DNA of 64,000 bases from Staphylococcus pettenkoferi (GTDB taxonomy: Bacteria > Bacillota > Bacilli > Staphylococcales > Staphylococcaceae), in contig NZ_JANSKK010000014.1 of the NCBI RefSeq assembly GCF_026659735.1, positions 31,069 to 95,068 of the forward strand. Direction: 5' to 3'. Below are positions 44,207 to 53,150 of the stretch, one piece after another. The notes under the pieces were generated by a model, which saw only the letters and a program-made list of their open reading frames with translations, was not told the DNA's origin and did not search any database. Every line of letters begins with the position of its first letter. The stretch's first letter is position 1. The position numbers and the translations under genes are program-made.

Positions 44207-45142
44207 TTATAAATAACTAATAATGAGTTCAAAGTCACCTTCAAATACTGTATCTAAATCGTGAGATGTGAGTATAAAGTTGGAACCTTTTTCAATAGCA
44301 AAGATATCTCCATCTGTAATCACTTCACCTTGACCGTCGATAACTGAAACTAAGACAAACTCACGCGGTTTCATATAATTTAATGTCCCTGATATTTCCC
44401 ATTTCACCATAGTAAAGAAGTCATTAGACACGAGTTGCGTCCGCTTGTGGTTTTCTCGATACTCAACATCCGTCGTCGAAACATTTTCAATATCAGGCGT
44501 TTCTAACACTTCAAGTGCTTGCGTCTTGTTTAAACCTCGGTGATTCTTCTCATATTCCCGACCATAATCGTAAATACGGTAGGATACGTCAGAGGACTGC
44601 ATCGTCTCATATACGAGCACGCCAGCGCCAATTGAATGCACCATTCCCGCTGGAACATAATAGAAATCGCCTGCTTGCACTTCAACTTTATTGAAGAGCC
44701 CATCGTAATCTTGCTGTTGTAAACGCGTAAGATTATCTGAAGCTTCCTCATCTTTGAAACCATAGATAATCTCAGCTCCTGGTTCTGCTTCAACGATATA
44801 CCAACACTCAGACTTCCCGTATTGGCCATCTTCGTTCTCATACGCATAAGCATCATCAGGGTGAACATGTATCGATAAAGGGCCTTGTGCATCGATCAAC
44901 TTCGTCATAAGCGGAAATTCATGACTCGGAAAGTCCCCAAACAATTCTCGATGTGAATCCCACACCTCATCTAGCGTGCAACCTGAGAATCGGCCTGTTG
45001 TAATCTCACACTGTCCACTTTGATGTGCAGAGATTGTCCATGCCTCACCCACTGTCTCACTAGGCAAATCGTAACCGAATGTCGTTAACTTCTTCCCACC
45101 CCAAACTTTGTCTTTCAACACTGGTTTTAAGAATAACGGCAT
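44207..45142 (-). CDS. manA: Mannose-6-phosphate isomerase, class I
   Basis: A 311-residue zinc cupin enzyme that converts mannose-6-phosphate to fructose-6-phosphate. The metal-binding motif is in QGPLSIHVHPDDAYAYENE (in part), and VEAGDFYYVPAGMVHSIGAG has the second cupin His. The N-terminus LFLKPVLKDKVWGG is class I. It stands alone, away from a PTS locus. Confidence 0.93.
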   Translation of the reverse strand: MPLFLKPVLKDKVWGGKKLTTFGYDLPSETVGEAWTISAHQSGQCEITTGRFSGCTLDEVWDSHRELFGDFPSHEFPLMTKLIDAQGPLSIHVHPDDAYAYENEDGQYGKSECWYIVEAEPGAEIIYGFKDEEASDNLTRLQQQDYDGLFNKVEVQAGDFYYVPAGMVHSIGAGVLVYETMQSSDVSYRIYDYGREYEKNHRGLNKTQALEVLETPDIENVSTTDVEYRENHKRTQLVSNDFFTMVKWEISGTLNYMKPREFVLVSVIDGQGEVITDGDIFAIEKGSNFILTSHDLDTVFEGDFELIISYL

Positions 45143-45415
45143 TACTGCACCTCCGTCATAGTATTCGCTACACTCTATCTCTCTATAGCTTTATATGTAT
45201 ATTCAATAAATTGTCGTCAATATATATTTGCAACCTTACTTTTATTAATATCTTAACGAACACTTACTCTGATTGTATCACAACATGTGGGCTACGCGGT
45301 AATTGAGTTAGGTATAGACACCGGTGCAAGCCGCAAACGTCACAATTTCTTAATACTTTCACTACAGTTTGTTGCTTTTTGTAGTTAAAAGTAAATAATT
45401 GCACTAAATCAAGTC

Positions 45416-45445
45416 TTGTTTTCATTTTAAGATAGGCATTATAAT
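45416..45445 (+). promoter_or_regulatory. Promoter of the candidate sRNA
   Basis: -35 TTGTTT (45416-45421), 18-base spacer, perfect -10 TATAAT (45440-45445), with no gene on this strand for over 1 kb on either side until czrA. Confidence 0.6.
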
Positions 45446-45451
45446 TGAATT

Positions 45452-45592
45452 AGGAAGTAATTGAAGACTTCCGGTCATGATTTAAGCATATAAGGTAATA
45501 GATATGATAAAGCAATAAGTTGATTGAAGCGCAACTTATTGACTTGAAAATTTGCGAAAACCCCAGTCGTCGATCACGACTGGGGTTGTTTT
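45452..45592 (+). ncRNA. Candidate small RNA with two ATTGAAG-loop hairpins
   Basis: From a promoter at 45416-45445, the predicted transcript of about 141 bases holds three hairpins. Hairpin 1 is GGAAGT/ACTTCC (45453-45458, 45467-45472) with loop AATTGAAG. Hairpin 2 is a perfect 10-bp stem CAATAAGTTG/CAACTTATTG (45513-45522, 45532-45541) with loop ATTGAAGCG. The third is a perfect 12-bp terminator AACCCCAGTCGT/ACGACTGGGGTT (45559-45587) followed by GTTTTAT. Both upstream loops share ATTGAAG. There is no credible ORF. The terminator could instead end the minus-strand gene at 45695, so the RNA call rests on the promoter plus hairpins. I cannot assign it to a known Rsa RNA. Confidence 0.6.
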
Positions 45593-45694
45593 ATACGATA
45601 TTTAATGATTTTATTAGAAATTAAAAGCACTTAAGCGCGCGACAATCATCTTTATCGTTTACTGTCGCTTCACTCATTTACACGCTACTCTACA

Positions 45695-46345
45695 TTAAAT
45701 TTGTGCAATCGCTTGCTTAATATCTGTAGAACCTTGAACAATTTGAAATTCTTGGTTATCTTCCCCGTCTTCATGAGCAACTTCTTTTAACACGGTAGCA
45801 ACATCCTCACGTGGAATCGCACCGTTACCTTCAAAGAAAGCACCTACATCAATTTTACCACTGCCAGATTGATCTAAGAGTAGACCTGGATGCACGATAG
45901 TGTAAGTTATACCGGATTGTTTAAGATATTCATCCGCATAGTGTTTCGCAATCGTATAAGGTTTCAAATCTCCACTTGCGTCAAACGCTTCACGACGAGA
46001 GTCATACGTTGAAACCATGATAAAGCGTTGTACACCGGCAATCTTGCTCGCTTCTATCGTCTTCACAGCGCCATCAAGATCGACGATGATTGTCTTATCC
46101 GCGCCAGTGTTACCACCTGAACCAACAGAGAAGATGACTTTGTCGAATCCTTTCACTTTCTCTTTCAACGTATCAATGTCATCTTTCTCAACATCAATGA
46201 GTTGGGCCTTAATACCGCGTTCCTCTAACTGTTTCTGTTGATCTTCTGAACGGACGCCCGCAGTAAAATCTTCTCCGTCTTGCGTTAATTGGTCGACTAA
46301 CTTGCTACCTACTCCGCCATTAGCACCAATCACTAAAATACTCAT
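45695..46345 (-). CDS. NAD(P)-binding oxidoreductase, atypical SDR (NmrA-like)
   Basis: A 216-residue Rossmann protein with MSILVIGANGGVGSKLVDQL (GxxGxxG) at the N-terminus, KVIFSVGSGGNTGADKT, and STYDSRREAF with YTIAKHYADEYLKQSGITYTIVHPG (in part). It lacks a clear YxxxK catalytic pair in the usual place and looks like the NmrA/YhfK branch used for sensing or quinone-type reduction. The substrate is unknown. It faces away from czrA. Confidence 0.85.
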   Translation of the reverse strand: MSILVIGANGGVGSKLVDQLTQDGEDFTAGVRSEDQQKQLEERGIKAQLIDVEKDDIDTLKEKVKGFDKVIFSVGSGGNTGADKTIIVDLDGAVKTIEASKIAGVQRFIMVSTYDSRREAFDASGDLKPYTIAKHYADEYLKQSGITYTIVHPGLLLDQSGSGKIDVGAFFEGNGAIPREDVATVLKEVAHEDGEDNQEFQIVQGSTDIKQAIAQI

Positions 46346-46423
46346 CTGTTCGGCCTCCTATCTTGTTCTTTAAGTATTTGAGTATAGCTTACCGTAACAA
46401 GTCGCTTAACTCTTGTCCAAAGT

Positions 46424-46452
46424 TTGACTCAGTTCGAAGAATATTTTAATAT
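46424..46452 (+). promoter_or_regulatory. czrAB promoter
   Basis: -35 TTGACT (46424-46429) and -10 TAATAT (46447-46452), 17 bases apart. The -10 lies inside the CzrA operator. Confidence 0.7.
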
Positions 46453-46477
46453 ATGAATATATGTTCATATATTAAAA
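46444..46477. promoter_or_regulatory. CzrA operator
   Basis: A perfect inverted repeat, TTTTAATATATGAA (46444-46457), six-base spacer TATATG, TTCATATATTAAAA (46464-46477). The TGAA-N6-TTCA core fits operators of the ArsR/SmtB family. It overlaps the -10 and ends 16 bases before czrA, fitting repression that zinc relieves. Confidence 0.85.
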
Positions 46478-46492
46478 TAGGAGCTTATACAT

Positions 46493-46798
46493 ATGGAGAA
46501 TCAAACGCAAGATATCGAAAAACAGACACTTGAACGCGTGACGGAAATATTTAAAGCACTCAGCGACGGCACTCGTGTAAGAATCTTACATTTATTAATT
46601 CAACATCCCTGCAGTGTCGGTCATATTTCACACACGCTAAATCTAAGTCAATCCAATGTCTCTCATCAACTACGCTTATTAAAACAAGCACATCTGGTTC
46701 ATGCACAGAGACAGGGTCAGTCTAAGATTTATCAGCTCGACGACCAACACGTGACACAACTGTTAGAACAGGCACTCAATCATGCGACACATCATTAG
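46493..46798 (+). CDS. czrA: Zinc-responsive ArsR-family repressor CzrA
   Basis: A 101-residue winged-helix repressor. The DNA-recognition helix is in LNLSQSNVSHQLRLLKQAHLV, and the alpha5 metal site is complete: Asp84, His86, His97 and His100, the same positions used for Zn(II)/Co(II) in the S. aureus protein. Zinc binding releases the operator upstream. It is followed 11 bases on by czrB. Confidence 0.95.
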   Translation: MENQTQDIEKQTLERVTEIFKALSDGTRVRILHLLIQHPCSVGHISHTLNLSQSNVSHQLRLLKQAHLVHAQRQGQSKIYQLDDQHVTQLLEQALNHATHH

Positions 46799-46809
46799 GA
46801 GGCTCAATT

Positions 46810-47778
46810 ATGTCTGAACACACTCACAACCATTCACATGCGCACAGTCATGTTCATACGAACAACAAGAAAGTGCTACTCATTAGTTTTATACTTATTT
46901 TTACCTTCATGATTGTAGAAATTATTGGCGGTATTATTGCCAACAGTTTGGCATTACTATCAGACGGCGTTCATATGTTAAGCGATGCGATTTCCTTAGG
47001 CGTGGCGCTCATTGCTTTTATCTATGCGGAAAAGCACCCGACAGTTAATAAAACGTTCGGTTATAAACGCTTTGAAATTCTTGCTGCACTCTTTAACGGC
47101 GCGTTGCTCTTCGTTATTAGTATCTTTATCATTATCGAAGCGATTCAACGCTTTATGCAACCAGCCGAAGTACAGTCAACGCAAATGTTTATCATCAGCA
47201 CAATTGGTTTAATCATCAACGTTGTCATCGCAGTCATGATGTTTGCCGGAAGCGATACAGAACATAACTTGAATATGCGTGGCGCTTTCTTGCACGTTAT
47301 CGGTGACCTACTCGGCTCAATCGGCGCGCTTATCGCAGCTGTGTTAATCTGGTTGTTTGGCTGGAATTTAGCCGATCCTATCGTTAGTATCCTCATGTCA
47401 TTGATTATCTTGAAAGGTGCATGGGGCGTACTCAAATCTTCTCTCAACATCTTGATGGAGGGTACACCTGAGAATGTTGATTTAAATACGATTATTGAAG
47501 CGATTACTGAAGAACCTGAAATTGATAATGTGCACGATTGTCATATTTGGACTATTTCTAACGATATGAATGCGTTGAGTTGTCATGCTGTAGTCTCACC
47601 TACGTTAACGATGGTTGAAACGGAAGCGGTATTGAAACGTGTGGAACACAAATTGAACCATCTAAATATTCAACACGTGACGATTCAATTGGAGACAGCC
47701 AATCACGATCACGAAGATGCAGTGTTCTGTTCAACACTCCATCATGATGAACACCAACATCTACATTCACATGCTTAA
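46810..47778 (+). CDS. czrB: Zinc efflux CDF transporter CzrB
   Basis: A 322-residue cation diffusion facilitator with His-rich termini (MSEHTHNHSHAHSHVHTN and HHDEHQHLHSHA) and six membrane segments. Metal-site residues are in LSDGVHMLSDAISLG (TM2) and FLHVIGDLLGS (TM5). The C-terminal cytoplasmic domain is about residues 215-300. It exports Zn2+ (and Co2+) in exchange for protons. Confidence 0.95.
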   Translation: MSEHTHNHSHAHSHVHTNNKKVLLISFILIFTFMIVEIIGGIIANSLALLSDGVHMLSDAISLGVALIAFIYAEKHPTVNKTFGYKRFEILAALFNGALLFVISIFIIIEAIQRFMQPAEVQSTQMFIISTIGLIINVVIAVMMFAGSDTEHNLNMRGAFLHVIGDLLGSIGALIAAVLIWLFGWNLADPIVSILMSLIILKGAWGVLKSSLNILMEGTPENVDLNTIIEAITEEPEIDNVHDCHIWTISNDMNALSCHAVVSPTLTMVETEAVLKRVEHKLNHLNIQHVTIQLETANHDHEDAVFCSTLHHDEHQHLHSHA

Positions 47779-47781
47779 ATT

Positions 47782-47863
47782 AAAACTGTGAGTAAGCAAC
47801 GATATGGACGAGTTTCAAATCGTTTTGACGAACTTGAACATATTGTGAGTTTACTCACGGTTT
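47782..47863 (+). terminator. czrAB terminator
   Basis: AAACTGTGAGTAA and TTTACTCACGGTTT pair (one G-T) across about 55 bases, with TTATTTTTG after. Confidence 0.75.
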
Positions 47864-47982
47864 ATTTTTGTGTTAAAACTATGTAAAGTCGACGATTGAG
47901 AGGCTTAATCGTTGTCTATTTATTTTGAAAAAGATATAGTATTTGATATTGTGTGTATATCAGTGAAAAGGAGTGCAAAAAA

Positions 47983-48921
47983 TTGTTTAGTTTTCATACA
48001 TCGGCTTTTAAAAATATCAAGCCACAAAACTGGAAAGTCATAGGCTTTACAGTCATTAGCGCAATTATGCTAGGTATTATGGCTTTTGCTAGCTCTAAGC
48101 TTATAGGTCTATCAATGCAAAGCGTAAAACAACAACTCATGCAAGCACAATTGAGTGGTGGCGGTGGTAGTAACGCTTCAGCATGGTTACCAGTGATAGC
48201 TGCCATTGTTCTCATCGCCCTACTTTGGATACTCTTAGGCTACCCAGTATTCTCAAGTTTAATTTACATGATAAGCAAAGCGACGCGAGGAGAGACCGTC
48301 AATCTTCGAGATATCTTCTCAACATTCTTTAAAGGGAGATATGCGAAAGCGTTATTGATGGGTCTCATATCAGTTATCATGTTTATCATCTATCTAATAA
48401 TTAATGGATTAATTATTTATCTATACTCTGAATTACTTAAATTAATCCTTACACAATTTGCTAATTCATTACAAAACTCAAGTAACCAGATGACAATCTT
48501 TACGACAATTCAAATCATAAATGGCATACTCACTTCATTAATCATAGCCATTCTCACAATTATTCTAGCTATGATTGTAATTAATATGACAACTTCATTT
48601 GTGAATGATATTAACCGTAGCGTAGGTACAAATGTTAAAAATGGCTTTAAAGGAATTAAGAACGGCCATAAAACATGGTTCAAGTTCTTCATAGGAACAC
48701 TGTTAATATGGTTAATTAGTATCTTAATAAATCACGTGTTAATGCCAATCATTGCCATTAACACCCAACAGATGTCACAAAATGTAGTCGTTATGATTAT
48801 GCAAACGATTAGAATCATCTCTATAATTGTCAAAGTGATTCTCTTCTATATCCTTACTGTAGGAATGGTTCACTACTTTAACCGTAACGGCAAGAAACCA
48901 GAGAAATCAACAAAAGCATAA
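47983..48921 (+). CDS. Multi-pass membrane protein of unknown function
   Basis: A 312-residue protein with about six hydrophobic segments and a Gly/Ser loop (LSGGGGSNASAW near residue 50). The start is an unusual TTG at 47983 (MFSFHTSAFKNIKPQNW): AAAAGGAG sits 9-10 bases upstream, whereas the GTG at 47953 has none. The C-terminal stretch is basic (FNRNGKKPEKSTKA). I do not recognise the family. It is not clearly linked to czrAB because a terminator lies between. Confidence 0.72.
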   Translation: MFSFHTSAFKNIKPQNWKVIGFTVISAIMLGIMAFASSKLIGLSMQSVKQQLMQAQLSGGGGSNASAWLPVIAAIVLIALLWILLGYPVFSSLIYMISKATRGETVNLRDIFSTFFKGRYAKALLMGLISVIMFIIYLIINGLIIYLYSELLKLILTQFANSLQNSSNQMTIFTTIQIINGILTSLIIAILTIILAMIVINMTTSFVNDINRSVGTNVKNGFKGIKNGHKTWFKFFIGTLLIWLISILINHVLMPIIAINTQQMSQNVVVMIMQTIRIISIIVKVILFYILTVGMVHYFNRNGKKPEKSTKA

Positions 48922-48932
48922 GTGTAATATAT

Positions 48933-48974
48933 AAGCCAGTCAGTGGGCATCTGTCTCCACCGACTGGCTTTTTT
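48933..48974. terminator. Terminator between the membrane protein gene and the HAD gene
   Basis: AAGCCAGTC and GACTGGCTT pair with an inner GTGG/CCAC stem, followed by TTTTC. It can serve the plus-strand gene and perhaps the minus-strand one. Confidence 0.85.
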
Positions 48975-49007
48975 CTATTAATAACACTACATTTTATCTT
49001 CTCTCAA

Positions 49008-49859
49008 CTAAAGTAAATGTTCCTTAAGGTAGTGTGCTGCGCCATCTTCTTCGTTCGTCAACGAAGTCACGTCTTTCGCTAATGCTTGCACTTCAGGACG
49101 TGCATTCTTCATAGCTACAGTGTAATGACCAAATTCAAACATCGCACGGTCGTTATCACTATCTCCGATAACTAATGTACTTTCACGTGGAATATCAAAG
49201 TGTTCAATCATCTCTTGAATCGCTGTGCCCTTATTCACACCATACGCCATCGTTTCCGCATTAAAGCGTGAAGAATTTGAAACTGAAATATTCAATTGCT
49301 CTTGCTCTTCAATCAGTTGGTCACGGAAAGTTTGAATTTGTGATTGGTCTTTTGAGAATAAATAAATCTTCGCATACGGCTCATCAGGTAATGTTTCTAC
49401 CCATTCGACTTTATCCTTTAAAGCATCTTTACGCGAATGCCATTCACTCACGCTCACTCCGCCTACAGGTTCCTCTTCAGCAACCATCGCTTCGATCCAT
49501 TCTCTATCTTCTGTTAAAATGCGTCTTTGCCCATCATATGGAAAGACTTCATAATAAATGTGGTTGTTCTGAGCTAACTTTACAATGTCTTGTACATGAG
49601 CTAACGTCATGCCATGTTGGAATATCGTCTCGTCTTGAACCTTACCTTGTGTACCGTTTGAGCTAATAATGCCATCGACTCTGAAATCTTCTGATACAAG
49701 ATAATGAATCTCATCATGAGAACGACCTGTAGCAAGAAAGACTTTATAACCTTGCTCTCTCAATTCTCGAATAATATGAGTGGTCTCCTCATTCACTCGG
49801 TTATCACTATGTAAAATCGTTCCATCCATATCAAGGAAGATTGCTTGTACATTATCCAT
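49008..49859 (-). CDS. Cof-type HAD-IIB hydrolase
   Basis: A 283-residue HAD phosphatase. Motif I is IFLDMDGTILHSD (nucleophile Asp), motif II FLATGRSHDE, motif III near KGTAIQEM, and motif IV is VIGDSDNDRAMFEFG. The cap between residues 90 and 190 is type IIB. The family acts on sugar phosphates and related compounds; the substrate here is unknown. Confidence 0.92.
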   Translation of the reverse strand: MDNVQAIFLDMDGTILHSDNRVNEETTHIIRELREQGYKVFLATGRSHDEIHYLVSEDFRVDGIISSNGTQGKVQDETIFQHGMTLAHVQDIVKLAQNNHIYYEVFPYDGQRRILTEDREWIEAMVAEEEPVGGVSVSEWHSRKDALKDKVEWVETLPDEPYAKIYLFSKDQSQIQTFRDQLIEEQEQLNISVSNSSRFNAETMAYGVNKGTAIQEMIEHFDIPRESTLVIGDSDNDRAMFEFGHYTVAMKNARPEVQALAKDVTSLTNEEDGAAHYLKEHLL

Positions 49860-49926
49860 TATGCTTGACCTCCAACGTCTCTTATTAACGTTATTATCTC
49901 ACTTCGTTGGAGCGGACTCAATCACT

Positions 49927-50709
49927 TCAGCTTTTGAGAAATAGCGCGTAACGTCCATGTAGACGTGTTAACTCCACAGGTCGGTTGAAAAATGCCGAAA
50001 GTGTGTCGCTATTTAGAACCGCTTCAATTGCACCTTGCTTATAGCATTCTCCATCTTTTAATAGGAATCCTTTTCCCACCTCAGAAGTCAATTCCTCAAC
50101 GAAATGCGTGACATAAACGACTGCTAAATCAGGATAATGATGGTAAAGATTGTCGAGCGCAGTTAATACTGCTTCCCGTGCTAAAAAGTCTAATCCAGAA
50201 ACTGGCTCATCTAACACGAGTAGATCAGGCTGTCCCATTAAAGCACGTGCAATGAGTACGCGTTGTCTTTCGCCAGTAGACAACAGACCATAGTACTGCT
50301 CCTTAAAGTCCTCCATCCCTACTTGCTGGAGTAAGCGCAATGCATTCTCTCGTACTTCCGTTGACGGCTCCGTATATAAACCGATAGATTTATATGCCCC
50401 ACTCATGACGACATCTTTGACAAGTTCTCCTTCTTGAAAACGTTCCATTAAGCTATTAGATACAAAGCCTATATGATTACGCACGTTGTCAGCGGAATAA
50501 CCGACTTTACCTGGTTGCATGCCAAATAAAGTCATCTGTCCCCTTGTAGGTGAGTCGTAGGCGTTAATGATATTTAGCAATGTGGTTTTACCTGCCCCAT
50601 TCAGGCCATAGAGCACCCAGCGGTCGCCCTCATTGATGGTCCAGTTAATATCATTGAGTATCGTCTTTCCTTTCTTAATACGTCCGATTTTTTCAAGATT
50701 GATAAGCAT
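49927..50709 (-). CDS. ABC transporter ATP-binding protein (YlmA-like)
   Basis: A 260-residue ABC ATPase with Walker A LYGLNGAGKTTLLN, signature LSTGERQRVLIARALM and Walker B LLVLDEPVSGLDF. There is no permease or binding protein gene in the neighbourhood, so its partner is elsewhere or it may be a stand-alone ABC protein with a non-transport role. SD AGGAGGGGGAAGG precedes the ATG. Confidence 0.93.
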   Translation of the reverse strand: MLINLEKIGRIKKGKTILNDINWTINEGDRWVLYGLNGAGKTTLLNIINAYDSPTRGQMTLFGMQPGKVGYSADNVRNHIGFVSNSLMERFQEGELVKDVVMSGAYKSIGLYTEPSTEVRENALRLLQQVGMEDFKEQYYGLLSTGERQRVLIARALMGQPDLLVLDEPVSGLDFLAREAVLTALDNLYHHYPDLAVVYVTHFVEELTSEVGKGFLLKDGECYKQGAIEAVLNSDTLSAFFNRPVELTRLHGRYALFLKS

Positions 50710-50790
50710 GTCCTTCCCCCTCCTTGTACATGATTAGCTTTATTGTACGATAATTCAGATATTTTTAAAACCTCAATTTACTTATAAATA

Positions 50791-50824
50791 AAGAGAGCAA
50801 ATGCCCGAAAGCATCTACTCTCTT
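50791..50824 (-). terminator. glmS terminator
   Basis: AAGAGAG and CTCTCTT pair with an inner ATGC/GCAT stem. On the minus strand TTTATTTATAAG follows. Confidence 0.8.
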
Positions 50825-50843
50825 CTAGTAAAACATACCACTT

Positions 50844-52649
50844 TTATTCTACTGTTACAGATTTCGCTAAGTTACGTGGTTTGTCCACGTCTAAGTCACG
50901 GTGTAGTGCTGCATAATATGCAATTAATTGTGTTGCTACTACAGATACGAGTGGCGTTAGTAATTCATGAACTTGTGGAATCACGTAAGTGTCGCCTTCT
51001 TTTTCAAGACCTTCCATAGAAATCACGCATGTATTCGCACCACGTGCTGCAACTTCTTTCACATTACCGCGAATTGAATTGTTCACGTTCTCTTGTGTCG
51101 CAAGTGCTACTACTGGCGTACCCTCTTCAATGAGTGCGATTGTACCATGTTTCAATTCACCACCAGCGAAACCTTCAGCTTGAATGTAAGAGATTTCTTT
51201 CAGTTTCAATGCACCTTCAAGGCTGACATTGTAATCAATTGTACGTCCGATAAAGAAGGCATTACGTGTATCATCCATAAATTCTTTCGTAATATCTTCT
51301 AACTTCTCAGCATCGTCTACAATTGCTTCAATTGCTGTCGTCACTTTCGCAAGTTCTCTTAATAAGTCGACTTCCGCTTCGCGACCGTGCTCTAACGCAA
51401 CGATTTGAGACAAGATTGAAAGCACTGCGATTTGCGCTGTGTAGGCTTTCGTAGACGCCACAGCAATCTCTGGACCTGCATGTAACAATAAAGTGTGGTC
51501 CGCTTCACGTGACAATGTAGAACCTGGAATGTTCGTAATCGTTAGTGATTTGTGACCTAATTTCTTCGTTTCAACGAGCACAGCACGGCTGTCTGCTGTT
51601 TCTCCTGATTGAGAAATGTAGATAAATAATGGGTTTTCAGACAATAATGGCATGTTGTAAACGAACTCTGAAGCAACGTGTACTTCTGTAGGAACGCCTG
51701 CCCATTTTTCAATAAACTCTTTACCTACTAAACCAGCGTGGTAGCTCGTACCTGCCGCGATGATATAAATACGGTCCGCTGCTGCAACATCGTCAACGAT
51801 GTCTTTATCCATCTTCAAGTTACCTTCGCAATCTTGATATTCTTGGATAATGCGACGCATAACGGCTGGTTGTTCGTGAATTTCTTTAAGCATATAGTGA
51901 TCGTAAACGCCTTTCTCAGCGTCTGCCGCATCAATTTCAGCAGTATATGTTTCACGATCTTGAACATTGCCGTCTTGATCTTTAATAACTACGCTTTCAC
52001 GTTTCACGATAACAATTTCATGGTCGTGAATTTCTTTATATTGATTTGTTACCGGTAACATAGCTAAGGCATCAGAAGCAATGACGTTGAAGTCGTCACC
52101 GACACCGATAAGCAATGGAGATTTGTTCTTCGCAACGTATATTGTATCATTGTCTTGTTCGTCTAATAGACCAAGTGCATATGAACCTTCAAGCATTGAA
52201 ACTACTTTCGTAAAGGCTGTTTCTGTATCTAAACCTTCGTTAGCGAAGTGTTCAATAAGTTGTACGACAATTTCTGTATCTGTTTCTGATAAGAAATTGA
52301 CATCACTTAAATATTCTGCTCGTAACTCTTCATAGTTCTCGATTACACCGTTATGTACAAGTGTATAACGTTTAGAAGCAGATTGATGAGGATGTGAATT
52401 TTCATGGTTAGGAACACCATGCGTTGCCCAACGTGTATGACCGATACCTAGTGTACCGTCAAAGTCATTGTCATCTGCTACTTTTCTTAAATCAGCAATA
52501 CGACCCTTTTCTTTAAATACTTCAGTACCTTCGTCGTTGGTTAAAGCGATACCTGCTGAATCATAACCTCTGTATTCTAATTTCTCTAAACCTTTAAGTA
52601 ATAGTTCTTTGGCATTATCATGCCCAATATATCCGACAATTCCGCACAT
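50844..52649 (-). CDS. glmS: Glutamine-fructose-6-phosphate aminotransferase
   Basis: A 601-residue amidotransferase that makes glucosamine-6-phosphate from fructose-6-phosphate and glutamine, the entry to UDP-GlcNAc. The mature N-terminal nucleophile Cys follows the initiator in [12 protein letters not shown]. The glutaminase domain runs to about residue 240, followed by two SIS domains ([35 protein letters not shown]). I start at MCGIVG because GGAGG lies 8 bases upstream; the upstream Met would hide the Cys. Expression is controlled by the ribozyme upstream. Confidence 0.98.
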   Translation of the reverse strand: MCGIVGYIGHDNAKELLLKGLEKLEYRGYDSAGIALTNDEGTEVFKEKGRIADLRKVADDNDFDGTLGIGHTRWATHGVPNHENSHPHQSASKRYTLVHNGVIENYEELRAEYLSDVNFLSETDTEIVVQLIEHFANEGLDTETAFTKVVSMLEGSYALGLLDEQDNDTIYVAKNKSPLLIGVGDDFNVIASDALAMLPVTNQYKEIHDHEIVIVKRESVVIKDQDGNVQDRETYTAEIDAADAEKGVYDHYMLKEIHEQPAVMRRIIQEYQDCEGNLKMDKDIVDDVAAADRIYIIAAGTSYHAGLVGKEFIEKWAGVPTEVHVASEFVYNMPLLSENPLFIYISQSGETADSRAVLVETKKLGHKSLTITNIPGSTLSREADHTLLLHAGPEIAVASTKAYTAQIAVLSILSQIVALEHGREAEVDLLRELAKVTTAIEAIVDDAEKLEDITKEFMDDTRNAFFIGRTIDYNVSLEGALKLKEISYIQAEGFAGGELKHGTIALIEEGTPVVALATQENVNNSIRGNVKEVAARGANTCVISMEGLEKEGDTYVIPQVHELLTPLVSVVATQLIAYYAALHRDLDVDKPRNLAKSVTVE

Positions 52650-52835
52650 AAATATTTCCTCCAATAATCACACGAAGCAAAGCATGGGAGCGTAGACTAG
52701 AATTACGCATAGGAAAAGAAGACATCGATGGTTCTATCCATGCCTGTAATCACACACTTTTTCAACGCATCCTAGCAACTGCTCTCTTTCAGTTCGTGTG
52801 TAGCTATAGTCTTGTAGGCTTGCTTAATAACTTTG
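52650..52835 (-). other. Structured glmS leader segment between ribozyme and start codon
   Basis: Beyond the ribozyme, the remaining leader shows two pairing blocks. One has outer stem GCATGG/CCATGC (52682-52687, 52738-52743) and inner stem GCGTA/TACGC (52690-52694, 52704-52708). The other has ACACAC/GTGTGT (52752-52757, 52796-52801) and AACTG/CAGTT (52777-52781, 52790-52794). This is more structure than a bare spacer needs; the function is unknown. Confidence 0.55.
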
Positions 52836-53017
52836 TGCACTAAGTTACCCTAGTGTTTTCATCATTAAGCTTACGAATGAGCCTAACCATCCGGGATAGC
52901 ATCCGCCGAAATCTCGATAACTATCCACCTCGTCTACAAATACAGACGACCTATCTATTAAGATTTCTGATATTAAACCTTAAATGATGGATAAGACACT
53001 GCATTTGTACTGGCGCT
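52836..53017 (-). ncRNA. glmS ribozyme: glmS ribozyme-riboswitch
   Basis: On the minus strand AGCGCCAG begins at 53017, with A53017|G53016 as the cleavage junction. The conserved core follows, with GACGAGGTGGATAG, then TATCGAGATTTCGGCGGATGC (in part) and TATCCCGG. Distal P4-type sequence ACACTAGGGTAACTTAGTGC ends near 52838. Binding of glucosamine-6-phosphate activates self-cleavage and the cleaved mRNA is degraded, giving feedback on glmS. The 3' limit is approximate. Confidence 0.93.
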
Positions 53018-53062
53018 TTAACTGAATTATGTTGTCTGTCCTCCTTTCTATTAACATACATA

Positions 53063-53092
53063 ATTCTACAATGTAATGGTATTGTAATGCAA
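53063..53092 (-). promoter_or_regulatory. glmS promoter
   Basis: On the minus strand -35 TTGCAT (53092-53087), 18-base spacer and -10 TAGAAT (53068-53063), with the transcript starting near 53056, about 40 bases before the ribozyme cleavage site. The inverted repeat GTAATG-CAAA-CATTAC (53084-53099) overlaps the -35. Confidence 0.65.
53072..53088 (+). promoter_or_regulatory. WalR-type box inside the glmS promoter
   Basis: TGTAAT-GGTAT-TGTAAT is an exact match to TGTWAH-N5-TGTWAH. It fills the spacer between the glmS -35 and -10 and could also lie upstream of mtlA. Such a short motif can arise by chance about once in a window of this size, so the call is tentative. Confidence 0.4.
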
Positions 53093-53150
53093 ACATTACC
53101 ACATTGGAACCGCCCCTTGTTTATCCCTTTTCTACTATGAATAAACATGG

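Noticed and set aside
45500..45545. cre site in the sRNA candidate (ATTGAAGCGCAAC)
   Set aside because: The third base of the consensus is wrong and the right half does not fit.
53018..53050. GGAGG-like sequence just upstream of the glmS ribozyme, which could start a leader peptide
   Set aside because: No ATG, GTG or TTG lies at a proper distance after it, so no leader peptide is supported.
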